Positions 36,382 through 46,847 of a stretch of DNA of 64,000 nucleotides are shown here, piece by piece. Numbering within the stretch: the stretch's first letter is position 1; every line of letters starts with the position of its first letter. Under the pieces are notes generated by a model that was not told the DNA's origin, ran no database searches, and worked only from the letters and a program-made list of their open reading frames with translations. The translations under genes and the position numbers were made by a program. The stretch lies in NCBI RefSeq assembly GCF_012295615.1, contig NZ_CP051183.1, forward strand, positions 2,197,001-2,261,000, in the 5' to 3' direction. This stretch comes from Bermanella marisrubri. Lineage in GTDB: Bacteria; Pseudomonadota; Gammaproteobacteria; Pseudomonadales; Oceanobacteraceae.

Positions 36382-36816
36382 TAGAGTTTTTCGATACCGC
36401 TTCGGTTTTTAAACCCACCGGATTCCCAAAAACGAATCCTAGTCTCGCAAACGCCAAGAATATGTCCCTATAGGCTTACACTCGCCATCCCTGGCGAGTG
36501 AATTGCTCGCTTTAGTATTCATTTTCGGAAATCTCGAAGCTTTTATTAAGCAAACGGTTATCGTAGGCGACCCCCGCAACAAAAGGTTTGGATAATCAAA
36601 AACTATAACGGTTTGCGGAAGCTGTTCGTAAAGCGAGCGGCGTTGCGTGCCATGGATGGCACGCGCGAGCCCACATGGAAGTGTTGACGGCGTCCGTGAG
36701 ACTACGGACAACTTCCAAGCGGAGCAGATTGCTAAATCCCAATTGCGGGGGTCGCTGGGGCTCCGGCCGAACTACAAATGTTATTAGTACAACCAGAGCT
36801 AGAGGTATTTTGTGTC
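36382..36816. repeat. Repeat-filled spacer downstream of oleate hydratase: one inverted and one direct copy
   Basis: Bases about 36440-36584 hold an inverted, degenerate copy (ATGTCCCTATAGGCTTACACTCGC... ending CGACCCCCGCAA) and 36610-36775 a direct copy of the same ~165-bp element found at 39030-39463. The direct copy has AAGCGAGCGGCGTTGCGTGC, a palindromic GCCATGGATGGC, GACGGCGTCCGTGAGACTACGG and the end block TTGCGGGGGTCGCTGGGGCT plus CCGGCCGAACTAC (36743-36775). No gene is supported; frames here are by-products of the repeat. Confidence 0.85.
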
Positions 36817-38778
36817 CTATTTCTTGTTAATAATTTTATCTCTTAGCCTATGAACCTGATCAGATACGGATCTGTACATTACACTCAACTTAGCAGGTAA
36901 CTGTTTAATCTCAGCCTCAAGGCTTTCTAATTTGGATTCCTCCGGCTCGGGTAGAGGCGGCAGAATATGCGCATAGTAAGTTTTATCTAGTAACCTATGC
37001 AGCAATCGCTCGCCTATAAACGGTTTACCGTTATTAAGCGCTCTAGCCCCCTTTAACATATTTCGAACATCATATTGAGTGGGGCTAATATCAGGTACCA
37101 CTTTGGATAGATTCAATAACGAATAAACTGCTACACGAGCGGTTCGCACTGAACTTTCCATTGTGAAAACAACATCATTATTGGTCTCTACAAACTGGCC
37201 TACCAAACCTAAATTAGTAAATCCCTCAGGAACAATTCGAGGTCTATCCCCTTTTGCTCTAGGCATAAACTCGGCGGTGATATAGGGCATTAACGCGGTA
37301 CGTACTTTCGTATTTTCCGCTATTAATTCAAATTGATCTTCCAGTCCTAAATGGTGGCAGAGCTCTTCAAGAATTTCTTTACCTGTACACTCTGGCATTG
37401 TTTTGTGTACCTTATTACCTTGTTTATCCATTAGTAATGCATAAACCCAAACTACCAAAACATCATCAGGCTGGTTTCGGAAATGAGGTTGCCGATTAAT
37501 GGTACAGCTCATCAGCCAATTGGAATCCGTAATAGTACAAATACCTCCAGTGGCAGTTTTTCCTGAAAATGGATCGTTCACCGATAGCGATATCAATTTA
37601 TCGACTAACGGTGAATGATGGCAGGTAAGCGTTGCTGATTCCCACATTGAACGACTAGTATCACCCACAAACGTGTTAGGATTGCCAAACACAGTCGATT
37701 TTTCAGCTAGGTTTTTCCATAACACCCAATCACTATTTGTGCCAGGGTAACCCTGTGTTCTCTGTAACTCAGGAACCGTATCCATATCGCCATAAGCAGT
37801 GCCTTCTGTCATAGACCCTGTTAAAGCAAATACTAAATCGCACTCATCAACAGCTAGCACTTCACCTGTAGCCGTAATTAGACCTGTAATTGTTTTTGCA
37901 TCGGTATTGTCTTGTATCTCCAAATCACAAATGCGCTGGTTTCTAATGAAATTAACACCTTGCTCTTTAAGCATCTTTGTTAAAGGCTCAACAAAGGTCT
38001 CGTATTGGTTATATTTGGGAAAGACCAAAGCAGACATGTCATTGAGGCCATCAATGGCGTCTAAAAAACGATGCATATAAAGCTTCATTTCCAAAACACT
38101 GTGCCAGTTTTGGAATGCAAACATGGTACGCCAAAAAGTCCAAAAGTTAGTTTCTAAGAAACTTGAACTAAAATAACTCTCAACCGTAATATCATCTAAC
38201 TCTTCTTTTCGCTTAAGCAGTAGGCTAATTAACTCCCACTGATGCCGCTTACTAAGCCCAAAATTAGAGAAGTCTTTTATTTGGCCGTTTTTATGCAGTA
38301 ACCGAGCTTTTGAATAATTCGAATCATGGTCATTCAAAAGACGATACTCATCTAGAACACTAAACCCTGTAGGTAATTCAACTGCAGGGACATCTTGAAA
38401 CATGTCCCATAAATTATCATAGTTCCAATTCATTTCGCGGCCGCCACGAACGATATAGCCTTCCTGTACATTACCCGCACCGTCGAGAGAGCCACCTTCT
38501 ACATCTTCCGAGGTAAATATGAAAATATTTTCGGCTGGCATATGGCCATCACGAATGAGATAGAAAGCCGCGGCCAGACCGGCAATGCCTGCACCTATAA
38601 TATGAGCTTTGCGATTTTCGATATCTTCTGTTTTCAATGGTTTGTTCCGCGAATATGGGCTTAGCATATCGGGTGGCGGCAAAGTGTTTGAAGGGCTGTT
38701 ATGCCAAAACTCGGCAGTTGCATCCTTTTCAACAAACTTTCGATGAAGGTCACTGCGTTTAAGTGATTGTTTTGTCAT
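36817..38778 (-). CDS. ohyA: Oleate hydratase (MCRA family flavoprotein)
   Basis: 653 residues from ATG 38778, which has AAGGAGAG upstream; a longer frame to 38847 is unlikely. FAD-binding [20 protein letters not shown], the [14 protein letters not shown] active-site block, [37 protein letters not shown] and [19 protein letters not shown] are close to characterised oleate hydratases such as those of Elizabethkingia and Staphylococcus. Adds water to the cis-9 double bond of oleic acid to give 10-hydroxystearate, detoxifying free fatty acids. It is alone and bracketed on both sides by the same intergenic repeat, which suggests it arrived by transfer or recombination. Confidence 0.95.
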   Translation of the reverse strand: MTKQSLKRSDLHRKFVEKDATAEFWHNSPSNTLPPPDMLSPYSRNKPLKTEDIENRKAHIIGAGIAGLAAAFYLIRDGHMPAENIFIFTSEDVEGGSLDGAGNVQEGYIVRGGREMNWNYDNLWDMFQDVPAVELPTGFSVLDEYRLLNDHDSNYSKARLLHKNGQIKDFSNFGLSKRHQWELISLLLKRKEELDDITVESYFSSSFLETNFWTFWRTMFAFQNWHSVLEMKLYMHRFLDAIDGLNDMSALVFPKYNQYETFVEPLTKMLKEQGVNFIRNQRICDLEIQDNTDAKTITGLITATGEVLAVDECDLVFALTGSMTEGTAYGDMDTVPELQRTQGYPGTNSDWVLWKNLAEKSTVFGNPNTFVGDTSRSMWESATLTCHHSPLVDKLISLSVNDPFSGKTATGGICTITDSNWLMSCTINRQPHFRNQPDDVLVVWVYALLMDKQGNKVHKTMPECTGKEILEELCHHLGLEDQFELIAENTKVRTALMPYITAEFMPRAKGDRPRIVPEGFTNLGLVGQFVETNNDVVFTMESSVRTARVAVYSLLNLSKVVPDISPTQYDVRNMLKGARALNNGKPFIGERLLHRLLDKTYYAHILPPLPEPEESKLESLEAEIKQLPAKLSVMYRSVSDQVHRLRDKIINKK

Positions 38779-39480
38779 GTGCCTTCTCTCCTTGGTGGCG
38801 TGTTTCATCCAAGGTATCACACGTACACAACGTGGGAACTGACACAAATCAATATTGTACTATAATACCATTTTAAGAGATTTATGAACCCGTCGCAAAA
38901 AACGTTTAAATAACCCAAAAACCTTAACGATTTTTGGAAGCTTCGTACGAATCCCTATTGCGGAGGGGTCGCCTTGGCTCCGGCCGCACTACTTTTTTAC
39001 TGAATCGAAAGTTTACGATTTTCGAGAATTGTTCATAAAGCGAGCGGCGTCACGAGCCACGGATGGCGAGTGCGAACCTATAGGGATATATTTACGGCGT
39101 CCGTGAGACTATGAGTGATTCTCGAAAAGCGTGGCGAGTTTTAAAGACCTAATTGCGGGGGTCGCTTTGGCTCCGGCCGCACTACGATATAAATAAAATA
39201 AGCTTTCAATAAACCAAAAATTACGATTTTCGAGGATTATCCATAAAGCGAGCGGCGTTGCGTGCCATGGATGGCACTCGCGAGCCCACATGGAAGTGTT
39301 GACGGCGTCCGTGAGACTACGGACAACTTCCGGAAAGCGGAGCAGATTGCTAAATCCCAATTGCGGGGGTCGCTGGGGCTCCGGCCGCACTACTTTAGTT
39401 TTTGAAAACCGGGCAGATTTCGAAAGCCTGTTGCGGGGGTCGCTGGGGCTCCGGCCGCACTACTGAAGGTTTTGGAAAAA
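38779..39480. repeat. Cluster of intergenic repeat copies upstream of oleate hydratase
   Basis: The end block (TTGCGG..GTCGC..GGCTCCGGCCGCACTAC) occurs at 38958-38992, 39153-39185, 39361-39393 and 39431-39463. Two of these are preceded by a full ~165-bp body (about 39030-39152 and 39240-39360) with AAAGCGAGCGGCG, CATGGATGGC and GACGGCGTCCGTGAGACTA; the other two are truncated ends. The body at 39240 is nearly identical to 36620, the one at 39030 to the inverted copy at 36440. No gene seen in these 700 bp. Confidence 0.88.
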
Positions 39481-39491
39481 AGTGGAGGATT

Positions 39492-39518
39492 AAAAACCCC
39501 CATTGAAGGGGGTTTTCG
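39492..39518 (-). terminator. Terminator of the Na/Pi-coiled-coil operon
   Basis: Read on the minus strand: AACCCCCTTCAATGGGGGTTTTTA, a 6-7 bp GC stem followed by T residues, directly after the coiled-coil gene stop. Confidence 0.9.
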
Positions 39519-39524
39519 GCCGGA

Positions 39525-39854
39525 TTACTTATCTTGCTTTTCTTCAGGCTTTTCTTTTTCTTCAAGCTTCTCTTGCTGGTCTTCTTCTTTCTTATCTTCT
39601 TCATCTTGTCGGCGAATAGCAGACTTGATTCGGTTGATTAAAGAATCAGACAGTTCTTTCAGCTCTTGGAATGCTTCTTCGCCTACATCGAGAAGGCTTT
39701 CTTTCTTACCTTCTACTTTATTAGGATCAAGCTTATCCAATTGCTTGTGCTGCGCTTTCAGAATTTTACGCTCTGTTTTTTCTTCTAATTCACGCAGTGC
39801 TTCTCTTGCTTCTTCTACTTGAGCCTGAAGCTTTTTAATACGCTTTTTACCCAT
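39525..39854 (-). CDS. Highly charged coiled-coil protein
   Basis: 109 residues, about half of them Lys or Glu. Residues 5-45 (RIKKLQAQVEEAREALREL...) and 85-109 form heptad-like coiled coils; the middle (ESLLDVGEEAFQELKELSDS) may be an amphipathic helix. No family recognised, no signal peptide. Strong GGGAGGAA ribosome site, and it starts 13 bases after the Na/Pi symporter stop, so the two are almost certainly co-translated and probably work together, perhaps as a cytoplasmic accessory or regulator (inference, the slot often taken by a PhoU domain). Confidence 0.75.
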   Translation of the reverse strand: MGKKRIKKLQAQVEEAREALRELEEKTERKILKAQHKQLDKLDPNKVEGKKESLLDVGEEAFQELKELSDSLINRIKSAIRRQDEEDKKEEDQQEKLEEKEKPEEKQDK

Positions 39855-39867
39855 GCTGTTTCCTCCC

Positions 39868-41040
39868 TTAATCCAAGCCTGACATCAGCAAGACACACAG
39901 ACCCGGTATTACAAAGAATACCGTGAGTACATATAGAGCGGCAAGTGAGTGTCGGCGAGTCGCCACTTCTGACAAACGCTCTGCTAGGTACAGAGGAACG
40001 TTGCGCAAGAATGGCAAGGCAAAAATAATGAGTACCGCACTCACATTATAGAACAAATGCACAAGAGCGATTTGTAGACCCACCGCAGCGCCCGCTCCAG
40101 AAAGACCTGTAGCAGCAAGCAAAGCCGTAATCGTGGTACCAATGTTGGCACCTAGCGTGAACGGATAAATATCTTTTGGCTTGAATACGCCAGAACCTAC
40201 AAGAGGAACCATCAAGCTGGTTGTGGTTGATGAGCTTTGCACCAATACCGTTACGACACTACCACTAAAGATACCCGTTACCGGGCCACGACCGATGGCA
40301 CCGTGTAAGATGCGCTTAGCTCGGCCAACCATCAGGCTCTTAAGTACACGGCCGATGATCGTGATAGAAACAAAGATTGCAACAATACCTAAAACGATGA
40401 GAGTAATCGCAGCCGCTTTCTCTGGTAAAACGGTAAGCCAAGATTTGATTTCACCGATCACTGGCTTGGTTAAAGGCTTGATAAAGTTAAAGCCTTTAAT
40501 GCTCATAGAGTCTGCACCAATTAGGTACTGAGTCGCCCACTCACTGGCTTTTTGCAAAATACCAAAGATGATTTCTAGCGGTAGGAAAATGATCACCGCA
40601 ATTAGGTTGAAGAAGTCATGCACGGTGGCTGCGGCAAAAGCGCGTTTAAACTCAGACTTCTTGCGAACGTGACCCAAACTTACCAAGGTATTAGTGATCG
40701 TTGTACCTACGTTTGCACCCATAACCATTGGGATTGCGATCTCAATAGGTAATCCACCAGCGACAAGGCCAACGATAACTGAAGTAACGGTACTGGAAGA
40801 TTGAACAAGAGAGGTGGCGAGGATGCCGATGAGAAGAGCGACGAAGGGATTAGTAGCAAAGGCGAACAACTCTCGAGCCCCTTCACTACCACCAGACGCC
40901 CATTTAAAGCCACTGCCCACCATGCCCACCGATAGCAGTATGGCATACACCCCTGCTAACAAGATCATCCACTTAATCAGACGAGACTGCATGCTAGCAC
41001 TTTCCTGCTCTGTCGCACGGTTATCTGCCGTTTCAGTCAT
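39868..41040 (-). CDS. Na+/phosphate symporter (NptA/PNaS family)
   Basis: 390 residues from the ATG at 41040, preceded by AGGGTTGGAG; a 15-residue frame extension is unlikely. Two inverted repeats each with the family QSSS motif: SLVQSSSTVTSVIVGLVAGG with MGANVGTTITNTLVSLG, and LVQSSSTTTSLMVPL with GANIGTTITALLAATG. About eight helices. Known role: Na+-coupled phosphate transport across the inner membrane. It lacks the C-terminal PhoU-like domain of YjbB-type proteins; the coiled-coil protein directly downstream may replace it. Confidence 0.93.
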   Translation of the reverse strand: MTETADNRATEQESASMQSRLIKWMILLAGVYAILLSVGMVGSGFKWASGGSEGARELFAFATNPFVALLIGILATSLVQSSSTVTSVIVGLVAGGLPIEIAIPMVMGANVGTTITNTLVSLGHVRKKSEFKRAFAAATVHDFFNLIAVIIFLPLEIIFGILQKASEWATQYLIGADSMSIKGFNFIKPLTKPVIGEIKSWLTVLPEKAAAITLIVLGIVAIFVSITIIGRVLKSLMVGRAKRILHGAIGRGPVTGIFSGSVVTVLVQSSSTTTSLMVPLVGSGVFKPKDIYPFTLGANIGTTITALLAATGLSGAGAAVGLQIALVHLFYNVSAVLIIFALPFLRNVPLYLAERLSEVATRRHSLAALYVLTVFFVIPGLCVLLMSGLD

Positions 41041-41423
41041 GCTCCAACCCTTTAGTATGAAAAAAATTTGGCGCAAGTTTAACATCAGGATTTGAAGAGT
41101 ACAGACCCCTTAACGGTTTTATTACAGCTGTTTGATCCGATTAAACGAGTCTCTTTTTGAAGTGTTTTCTGAGTGGAACAATAGATAAAAAAAAGACGCC
41201 ATAAGGCGCCTAAAAACATAATAAGGAGTCACACAATGATCAGCCCTTAAAAGGAAACTGATGGTTAAAATATAAACACCAAATGAGATAGTGTCCGTTT
41301 CTTTTTATAGTATCTTTGTAACCAAGTGTAACCACACAAGCCCAAAGCAGACCAGCTCGGCCGCAAAGCTCTATTTCTTTCCCCATATCAAGCACATCAG
41401 TATATTTGAGCAATAATAAATAG
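41041..41423. other. 383-bp spacer with a minus-strand terminator-like hairpin
   Basis: No gene supported with confidence. On the minus strand GGCGCC-ttat-GGCGTC followed by nine T residues (41188-41210) looks like a terminator, but no clear gene reads into it from the right; a 65-codon frame ending at 41240 overlaps the next gene's start and lacks a good ribosome site. On the plus strand AAGGAGTCACACAATG begins a four-codon frame (Met-Ile-Ser-Pro-stop at 41236). Confidence 0.45.
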
Positions 41424-42344
41424 ATGGAAATCCACAAACTAATAAACAGCTCGTTAAAATTCGGCTCAGTTTTACTTTTATCACTTAGCCTAGCTAATGC
41501 TGCTCATAGCACGGCCTATATTCGCCTACATTATGGTTATTACGGATCTCAACATGCCTTTGTTGAGGATGAGGCTACTCAGCAATCCATCATGCAGAGT
41601 ATCGACATCAACCTACTCACGTGGCGCCGTAAGCGTGTTGGCTATCTGTCACGTGGGCCCCGCCTGCAATGGATACAAGCTGAACAATTGACACAAGTTT
41701 CAGCAACATTGCCTATCTATCAATGGACCCCTGATCATGGGGCTTACTTTGAATACCGATACTCACAGTGGCAACTCGATACCAACTGGTCAACCAGTCG
41801 ATTGTATCTACAAGATAATGGTACGGCAGTAAGCACGGGGATTGGGGAAAGTAGAATAGAAAGCGAACAAACCCAGTGGCAACTTTATTGGTTGGAAGGG
41901 GTTAATCAAGAAGGACCTATTAATCGCGTCGGCCTTAGTTATCTTCAACAAAACACACCGGCTTCAGCTGAAATTTCAGGCGTTACTGCCGACCTCTACG
42001 ATGCAGATTTCACTGGCTGGGGAATCCAATTAGGCCGTATTAAGCACGACCGCGGCCTAAATTTTCAATGGTTATTGGATATTTACAATCTGCAAACGGA
42101 TTTTAGCAACTCTGTTACACAGCATAGAGCCACTGCACGAGGTGAGAGCGAAGACCTAAGGTTAAATTTACAATTAGACTGGCATTATCGCTACCGTATT
42201 GAACCATATTGGTATTGGGTACCCAAAGTGGGATCCCAGCTTACGTATCAGACTCAATCAGATACGAATCCTCAAATTGTGAAACACGATGCGTTCACCA
42301 GTGTTGACTGGTACGCAAGCCTAGGATTAGAAATTACGTTTTAA
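41424..42344 (+). CDS. Hypothetical outer-membrane beta-barrel protein
   Basis: 306 residues. Signal peptide (LKFGSVLLLSLSLANAAHS), then alternating aromatic strands rich in Trp/Tyr/Gln (YFEYRYSQWQLDTNWSTS, HYRYRIEPYWYWVPK), ending in a C-terminal Phe (SLGLEITF), the pattern of BamA-inserted barrels. Strand count suggests 10-12. No family recognised; it could be a narrow porin or a DUF-type barrel. Stands alone, convergent with the diguanylate cyclase. Confidence 0.7.
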   Translation: MEIHKLINSSLKFGSVLLLSLSLANAAHSTAYIRLHYGYYGSQHAFVEDEATQQSIMQSIDINLLTWRRKRVGYLSRGPRLQWIQAEQLTQVSATLPIYQWTPDHGAYFEYRYSQWQLDTNWSTSRLYLQDNGTAVSTGIGESRIESEQTQWQLYWLEGVNQEGPINRVGLSYLQQNTPASAEISGVTADLYDADFTGWGIQLGRIKHDRGLNFQWLLDIYNLQTDFSNSVTQHRATARGESEDLRLNLQLDWHYRYRIEPYWYWVPKVGSQLTYQTQSDTNPQIVKHDAFTSVDWYASLGLEITF

Positions 42345-42375
42345 CGGGTCTCGTAAACTTTGCTTTCTTTTATCG

Positions 42376-43503
42376 CTAAGCAGGATCCCCATCAGGGAAG
42401 GTAAGATCCAATGTTGCCTGACGGTCGACCTGTTCAATCTTAACGCAGTTACGACCGTCGCGTTTCGCCTCGTACAAAAGCTCATCTGCACGCTCAATCA
42501 TGGCTTCGAGAGTCTCTGGAGGATGAAACTCTGTGATGCCTGCGGATAATGTCATCACCAAACTTTCATGAGGTTCAAACAGCGTCTGCTGCCATCGCTG
42601 AGCCATCCGGCGAACTACCTCATGAGCATCTTCTTGACATGTATCCGCCAAGATCAAAATAAACTCCTCACCGCCGATACGCGCCCCAATATCTACTTCG
42701 CGTAAACTTGTGCGAACTAATGATGCAAAACGCTTTAAAACCTTGTCTCCAAAAGGATGCCCATACTGATCATTCACTTTTTTGAAGTGGTCCAGATCTA
42801 AAAAGCAAACGGTGAAACGATACTGACTCCGATTAGCTAGAGCACGTTGCTGATTCAAAATCTCCATGACGTGACGACGATTGTATAGACCCGTCAACTC
42901 ATCTGTGATAGCTAACTCTTCGATCTTTGACATGGCCCCTTTCAATTGCCGATGTCGTTCCCCCAGTGCTTGGCGCAAACTACTGAATTCACTCCCCATG
43001 AATGCAAAGCCAACTATCACCATGACAAAACCAGAGAAAATAAAAAACTCTTGCACGAGATTGATAGCATCTGGCCGAGTACGATAAATCATCAATAGGC
43101 TTAAGCCATAGCTGACCACAGTAAACAAGGTAAACAAGTAAAACCCTGTGCGACGTAATCGAAACGCGCCAAAAGATAAGATGAGCAAATATGCCATTAA
43201 TAGAAGGGAGCGTATGTCGTTAGCAAAGAACATGAGCACACTGATGCCCATGGCAACCCAGAACATTTGCGGGAACGTCATACTGGCGTCTTTCAACCTA
43301 AGGTTCCATTGCCGCAGAATAGCCACAACCATAACGCAATGCCCCAACCAGATGACTGCAGCAATGCTCACAACGTATGGCCACTCAATAACAAAATATC
43401 CTAGGTATGCCGCAAAGGCACACAATACTACATTCCCTAGGGTCCCCAGATTTGCCAATATGGCGCGCCGCAGTCGAATTGCTTGCTTTTCTGACTGCAA
43501 CAT
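42376..43503 (-). CDS. Membrane-bound GGDEF diguanylate cyclase
   Basis: 375 residues from ATG 43503 (AAGGATTAG upstream). Five to six helices in residues 15-190 (MASE-like sensor, family not certain), a short coiled linker (QALGERHRQLKGAMSKIEEL), then GGDEF: LTGLYNRRHVMEIL, FLDLDHFKKVNDQYGHPFGD, active GGEEF motif and an inhibitory I-site REVD five residues before it. Should be an active, product-inhibited c-di-GMP synthase. No EAL domain. Confidence 0.93.
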   Translation of the reverse strand: MLQSEKQAIRLRRAILANLGTLGNVVLCAFAAYLGYFVIEWPYVVSIAAVIWLGHCVMVVAILRQWNLRLKDASMTFPQMFWVAMGISVLMFFANDIRSLLLMAYLLILSFGAFRLRRTGFYLFTLFTVVSYGLSLLMIYRTRPDAINLVQEFFIFSGFVMVIVGFAFMGSEFSSLRQALGERHRQLKGAMSKIEELAITDELTGLYNRRHVMEILNQQRALANRSQYRFTVCFLDLDHFKKVNDQYGHPFGDKVLKRFASLVRTSLREVDIGARIGGEEFILILADTCQEDAHEVVRRMAQRWQQTLFEPHESLVMTLSAGITEFHPPETLEAMIERADELLYEAKRDGRNCVKIEQVDRQATLDLTFPDGDPA

Positions 43504-43638
43504 AAACTCTAATCCTTGACGTAAGCAACCGCTACTCAATGCGGTCTGTTATTATTTTGGCCGCTGATTGTACTCGTCAGGAATAATCCTGCCCATAGGA
43601 TGGAACCAAGGGTTCTAAGCAGGAGATTTTTTAATTCA

Positions 43639-45120
43639 TCAGTCGCGGTGACTGCGCACTCTCCCCACTGCATCCAACCAACCATCATACAATTGATCAC
43701 TTGCGGCACGTTCCATATTCGGCTCAAAGCTGCGCTCTTGCTGCCATAATTCTGCAACGTCGGCTAAGCAGGTCTTCTGACCCGCACTAATGGCGGCCAA
43801 GTAGGCCGCGCCTAGTGCCGTCGTTTCTGTGATTTCAGGCCTCTCAATTGGCAGTTGCAAAATATCCGCCAGAAACTGCACAACCCAGTCATTAACAACC
43901 ATGCCTCCATCTACGCGAATACGCGTGGGTACCGCTTTATCTTTGGCCATGGCTTCCAATAAATCGCGAGTCTGATAACACACACTTTGCAAGCCTGCGG
44001 TCACTATTTCTGCAATCCCGGTATCCCGTGTCAGCCCCATGATCGCTCCACGAGCATCCGGGTCCCAATAAGGGGCGCCCAATCCAGTGAAAGCTGGGAC
44101 CATATAAACGTGATTATTCGCCCCCACTTGCTTCGCCATATCCAATGTTTCACGAGCATGGCCAATAAGCTTTAAACCATCTCTAATCCACTGAATGGTT
44201 GCACCCGCCATAAAAATGCTTCCTTCCAATGCATAATGCACAGTATCGCCCACTTGATAAGCAATAGTGGTAAGTAAGCGATGATGGCTTGTACGAGGCT
44301 GAGTTCCGGTGTTTTGCATTAAAAAACAACCGGTTCCATAAGTACTTTTTGCCATCCCTTCGTGAAAACACGCCTGGCCAATTAGCGCACCTTGCTGATC
44401 TCCCACCATGCCACCAACCAATACTGGAGCCCCAAGTATATCTTCTCGCGTATAACCAAATTCTTCACTTGAAGCACACACTTCTGGCAGCACGGAAGAC
44501 GGTACATCAAACAGCTCTAACAATTCATTGTCCCAAGTCAGTTCATGAATGTTAAACAACATGGTTCGAGATGCATTAGTTACATCGGTTTTATGTTCAC
44601 CTGTGAGACTCCAAAGCAAATAGCTGTCAATCGTACCAAACGCTAGCTCACCAGCTTGCGCCCGTTCTCTTGCACCATCCACGTTGTTCAAAATCCATTG
44701 CAACTTAGTGGCAGAAAAATACGGGTCGAGTAGTAGCCCAGTCTTTTTATTCACCCAATTCTCTTTGCCCTGCAGTGTCAGTTCTTCACAAACTCGAGCT
44801 GTTCGGCGATCTTGCCATACGATAGCGTTATAAACGGGCTCTCCAGTATCTCGGTCCCAAACCACCGTTGTTTCCCGTTGGTTAGTAATGCCGATAGCCG
44901 CTATATCAGATGCGGCTAACTCAGATTTTTGCAATACCTCACGACTTACCTGAATCACACCTTCTAGTATTTCTTTTGCATTGTGTTCTACCCAACCATC
45001 ATTGGGGAAATATTGAGGAAACTCTGCTTGGGCTTGCGCCTGAATACGACCATGTTGATCAAATATGATGGCACGGGAGCTTGTAGTACCTTGATCAATT
45101 GCCATTATAAATTGAGACAT
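43639..45120 (-). CDS. glpK: Glycerol kinase
   Basis: 493 residues, typical. FGGY-family signatures: [19 protein letters not shown] at the start, [51 protein letters not shown] and [18 protein letters not shown]. Phosphorylates glycerol to glycerol-3-phosphate. No glpF, glpD or glpR nearby, so an orphan; transcribed divergently from the chemoreceptor at 45232. Confidence 0.97.
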   Translation of the reverse strand: MSQFIMAIDQGTTSSRAIIFDQHGRIQAQAQAEFPQYFPNDGWVEHNAKEILEGVIQVSREVLQKSELAASDIAAIGITNQRETTVVWDRDTGEPVYNAIVWQDRRTARVCEELTLQGKENWVNKKTGLLLDPYFSATKLQWILNNVDGARERAQAGELAFGTIDSYLLWSLTGEHKTDVTNASRTMLFNIHELTWDNELLELFDVPSSVLPEVCASSEEFGYTREDILGAPVLVGGMVGDQQGALIGQACFHEGMAKSTYGTGCFLMQNTGTQPRTSHHRLLTTIAYQVGDTVHYALEGSIFMAGATIQWIRDGLKLIGHARETLDMAKQVGANNHVYMVPAFTGLGAPYWDPDARGAIMGLTRDTGIAEIVTAGLQSVCYQTRDLLEAMAKDKAVPTRIRVDGGMVVNDWVVQFLADILQLPIERPEITETTALGAAYLAAISAGQKTCLADVAELWQQERSFEPNMERAASDQLYDGWLDAVGRVRSHRD

Positions 45121-45231
45121 AATGCGTCACTTTTACCTTATTTTTTTAATTGTTTGGGAGCATCGACCTGATAGTTTCGAATTTGTGGTCTAGTCTGTCA
45201 CTATGGACGACATGGACGATGTAGAACTACC

Positions 45232-46779
45232 ATGAAGAAAAATTTCCCGGTTACGCAAAAAGAGCTCGACTATGATGCCAGCAAGCGCATCATATCCTCT
45301 ACGAATTTAAAAGGCATCACAACGCACGTAAATGATGACTTTATCGAGATCAGTGGCTTCACTGCTGATGAATTATTGGGCAAAAGCCACAATGTTGTGC
45401 GCCATCCCGACATGCCGCCTGCTGCTTTCAAGCTTTTGTGGGATCGCATAAAAGCCGGAAAGCAATGGAAAGGTGTCGTAAAAAATCGCTGTAAGAATGG
45501 CGACCATTACTGGGTTGATGCTTTCGTTACTCCAGTAAAAGAAAACGGTGAGGTCGTTAGCTACGAATCCGTGCGCTACAAACCCAGCAGCGAAGAAATT
45601 CGCCGAGCGGAGAAAACCTACAAACGTATTAATGCTGGCAAAGCGCCCATTCCCAAAAAAAGCCTTTTGCGAACTTTGCCTGTTGGTCAAATCGCCAGTG
45701 TGATTTTGGGTATCTTAGCCGTTTACATTGCTTCCCATTATTCTCCTTGGTTGGCATTGCTTCCGGTGGTTGCGCTGGGCTTTACCCAAGGTATTGAGCT
45801 TAAAGGCATAAAAACTGTGCTGAAGAAAGCCCGTACCATTACAGATGATGATTTGGCCGCTTACATTTTTACCGGTCGCGTAGATGACGTTGGAAAAATA
45901 CTCATGGCTTTTGAGCACATGGAAAGTCAGCTCATTACATTGCGCGAACGTATGGAAGATTCCACCAAGCCTATTCAAGAAGCCAGTCAAGTCAGCAAAA
46001 ATGCGGCGGAAAACAGCTTACATAAACTGAACGAGCAGTTAGACGCTGCTACTATGTTTGCCGCGGCCTTTGAAGAGGTCACTACGCAATTTGATTCCAT
46101 CTCCGACTCTGTGACTAGCACCGCCGAGCGTATGCAGCAGGCTGATCAGGATACACAGAGCAGTGAACAGCAAATGCTCAAAGCCAAAGATACATTAGAA
46201 TCTATGGCGCAAACTATTAACCAAGCCTCTAGCAGCGTGCAAGAGCTTGCTAATCACGCAGAATCGATTCACAGCTTTCTTGAAGTCATTCAAAGTATCG
46301 CCGAACAAACCAATTTGCTCGCGCTTAATGCAGCCATTGAGGCTGCCCGTGCTGGTGAACAAGGCCGAGGATTCGCTGTTGTCGCCGACGAAGTGCGTAG
46401 CTTAGCCAACCGTACATCCGATAGTACCGAAGAGATTCGACGAATCATTGCTAGCCTGCGACAAGGGGCACAAGATACTACGGCTGTCATGAATCAAAGC
46501 CAAGAACAGGCTCATGATAATGCGGAACAAATGCAAATTACGCATCAAACCCTTGAGCAAGTAAAAGCTGCGGTGCAAGAAATCAACAATCAAATGGCCA
46601 CTATTAATCATGCGGTGCAGGAACAACGTTCGGGCTCAAGCGAGATAAATACCCATATGGAAACCATCCGGCAAAATGCACAAGACAATCAACACACCGC
46701 TGAAGACAGTCGTGCGGCAGCAGAAAAAGTTCTGAAACTGGTTGCCGAACAGCACAGTATCATCGAACGTTTCCGGTAA
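45232..46779 (+). CDS. Aer-like methyl-accepting chemotaxis protein with N-terminal PAS domain
   Basis: 515 residues. PAS domain (about 15-115) of the Aer energy-taxis type: [52 protein letters not shown]. Then one or two helices (150-190) without a periplasmic domain, a linker, and the signalling rod with the hairpin tip [20 protein letters not shown] and [13 protein letters not shown]. The PAS domain probably binds FAD or another redox cofactor and senses electron-transport state. ATG start; promoter region shared with divergent glpK. Confidence 0.94.
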   Translation: MKKNFPVTQKELDYDASKRIISSTNLKGITTHVNDDFIEISGFTADELLGKSHNVVRHPDMPPAAFKLLWDRIKAGKQWKGVVKNRCKNGDHYWVDAFVTPVKENGEVVSYESVRYKPSSEEIRRAEKTYKRINAGKAPIPKKSLLRTLPVGQIASVILGILAVYIASHYSPWLALLPVVALGFTQGIELKGIKTVLKKARTITDDDLAAYIFTGRVDDVGKILMAFEHMESQLITLRERMEDSTKPIQEASQVSKNAAENSLHKLNEQLDAATMFAAAFEEVTTQFDSISDSVTSTAERMQQADQDTQSSEQQMLKAKDTLESMAQTINQASSSVQELANHAESIHSFLEVIQSIAEQTNLLALNAAIEAARAGEQGRGFAVVADEVRSLANRTSDSTEEIRRIIASLRQGAQDTTAVMNQSQEQAHDNAEQMQITHQTLEQVKAAVQEINNQMATINHAVQEQRSGSSEINTHMETIRQNAQDNQHTAEDSRAAAEKVLKLVAEQHSIIERFR

Positions 46780-46847
46780 GCATCCCTTTTTAATTCAGTC
46801 TGCATGGGCTATATTCCTCTCAATCATTTCGTATTGAGAGGTTTTTT

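Noticed and set aside
36439-36711. 90-codon minus-strand frame, and a similar one at 39109-39390
   Set aside because: Both lie in copies of the same intergenic repeat, and their similarity comes from the repeat, not from protein conservation.
39472-39822. Ser-rich plus-strand frame opposite the coiled-coil gene
   Set aside because: Antisense shadow of a Glu/Lys-rich gene, which has the better ribosome site and operon position.
41240-41437. 65-codon minus-strand frame
   Set aside because: Overlaps the barrel-protein start and has no ribosome site; kept only as a possible small-RNA region.
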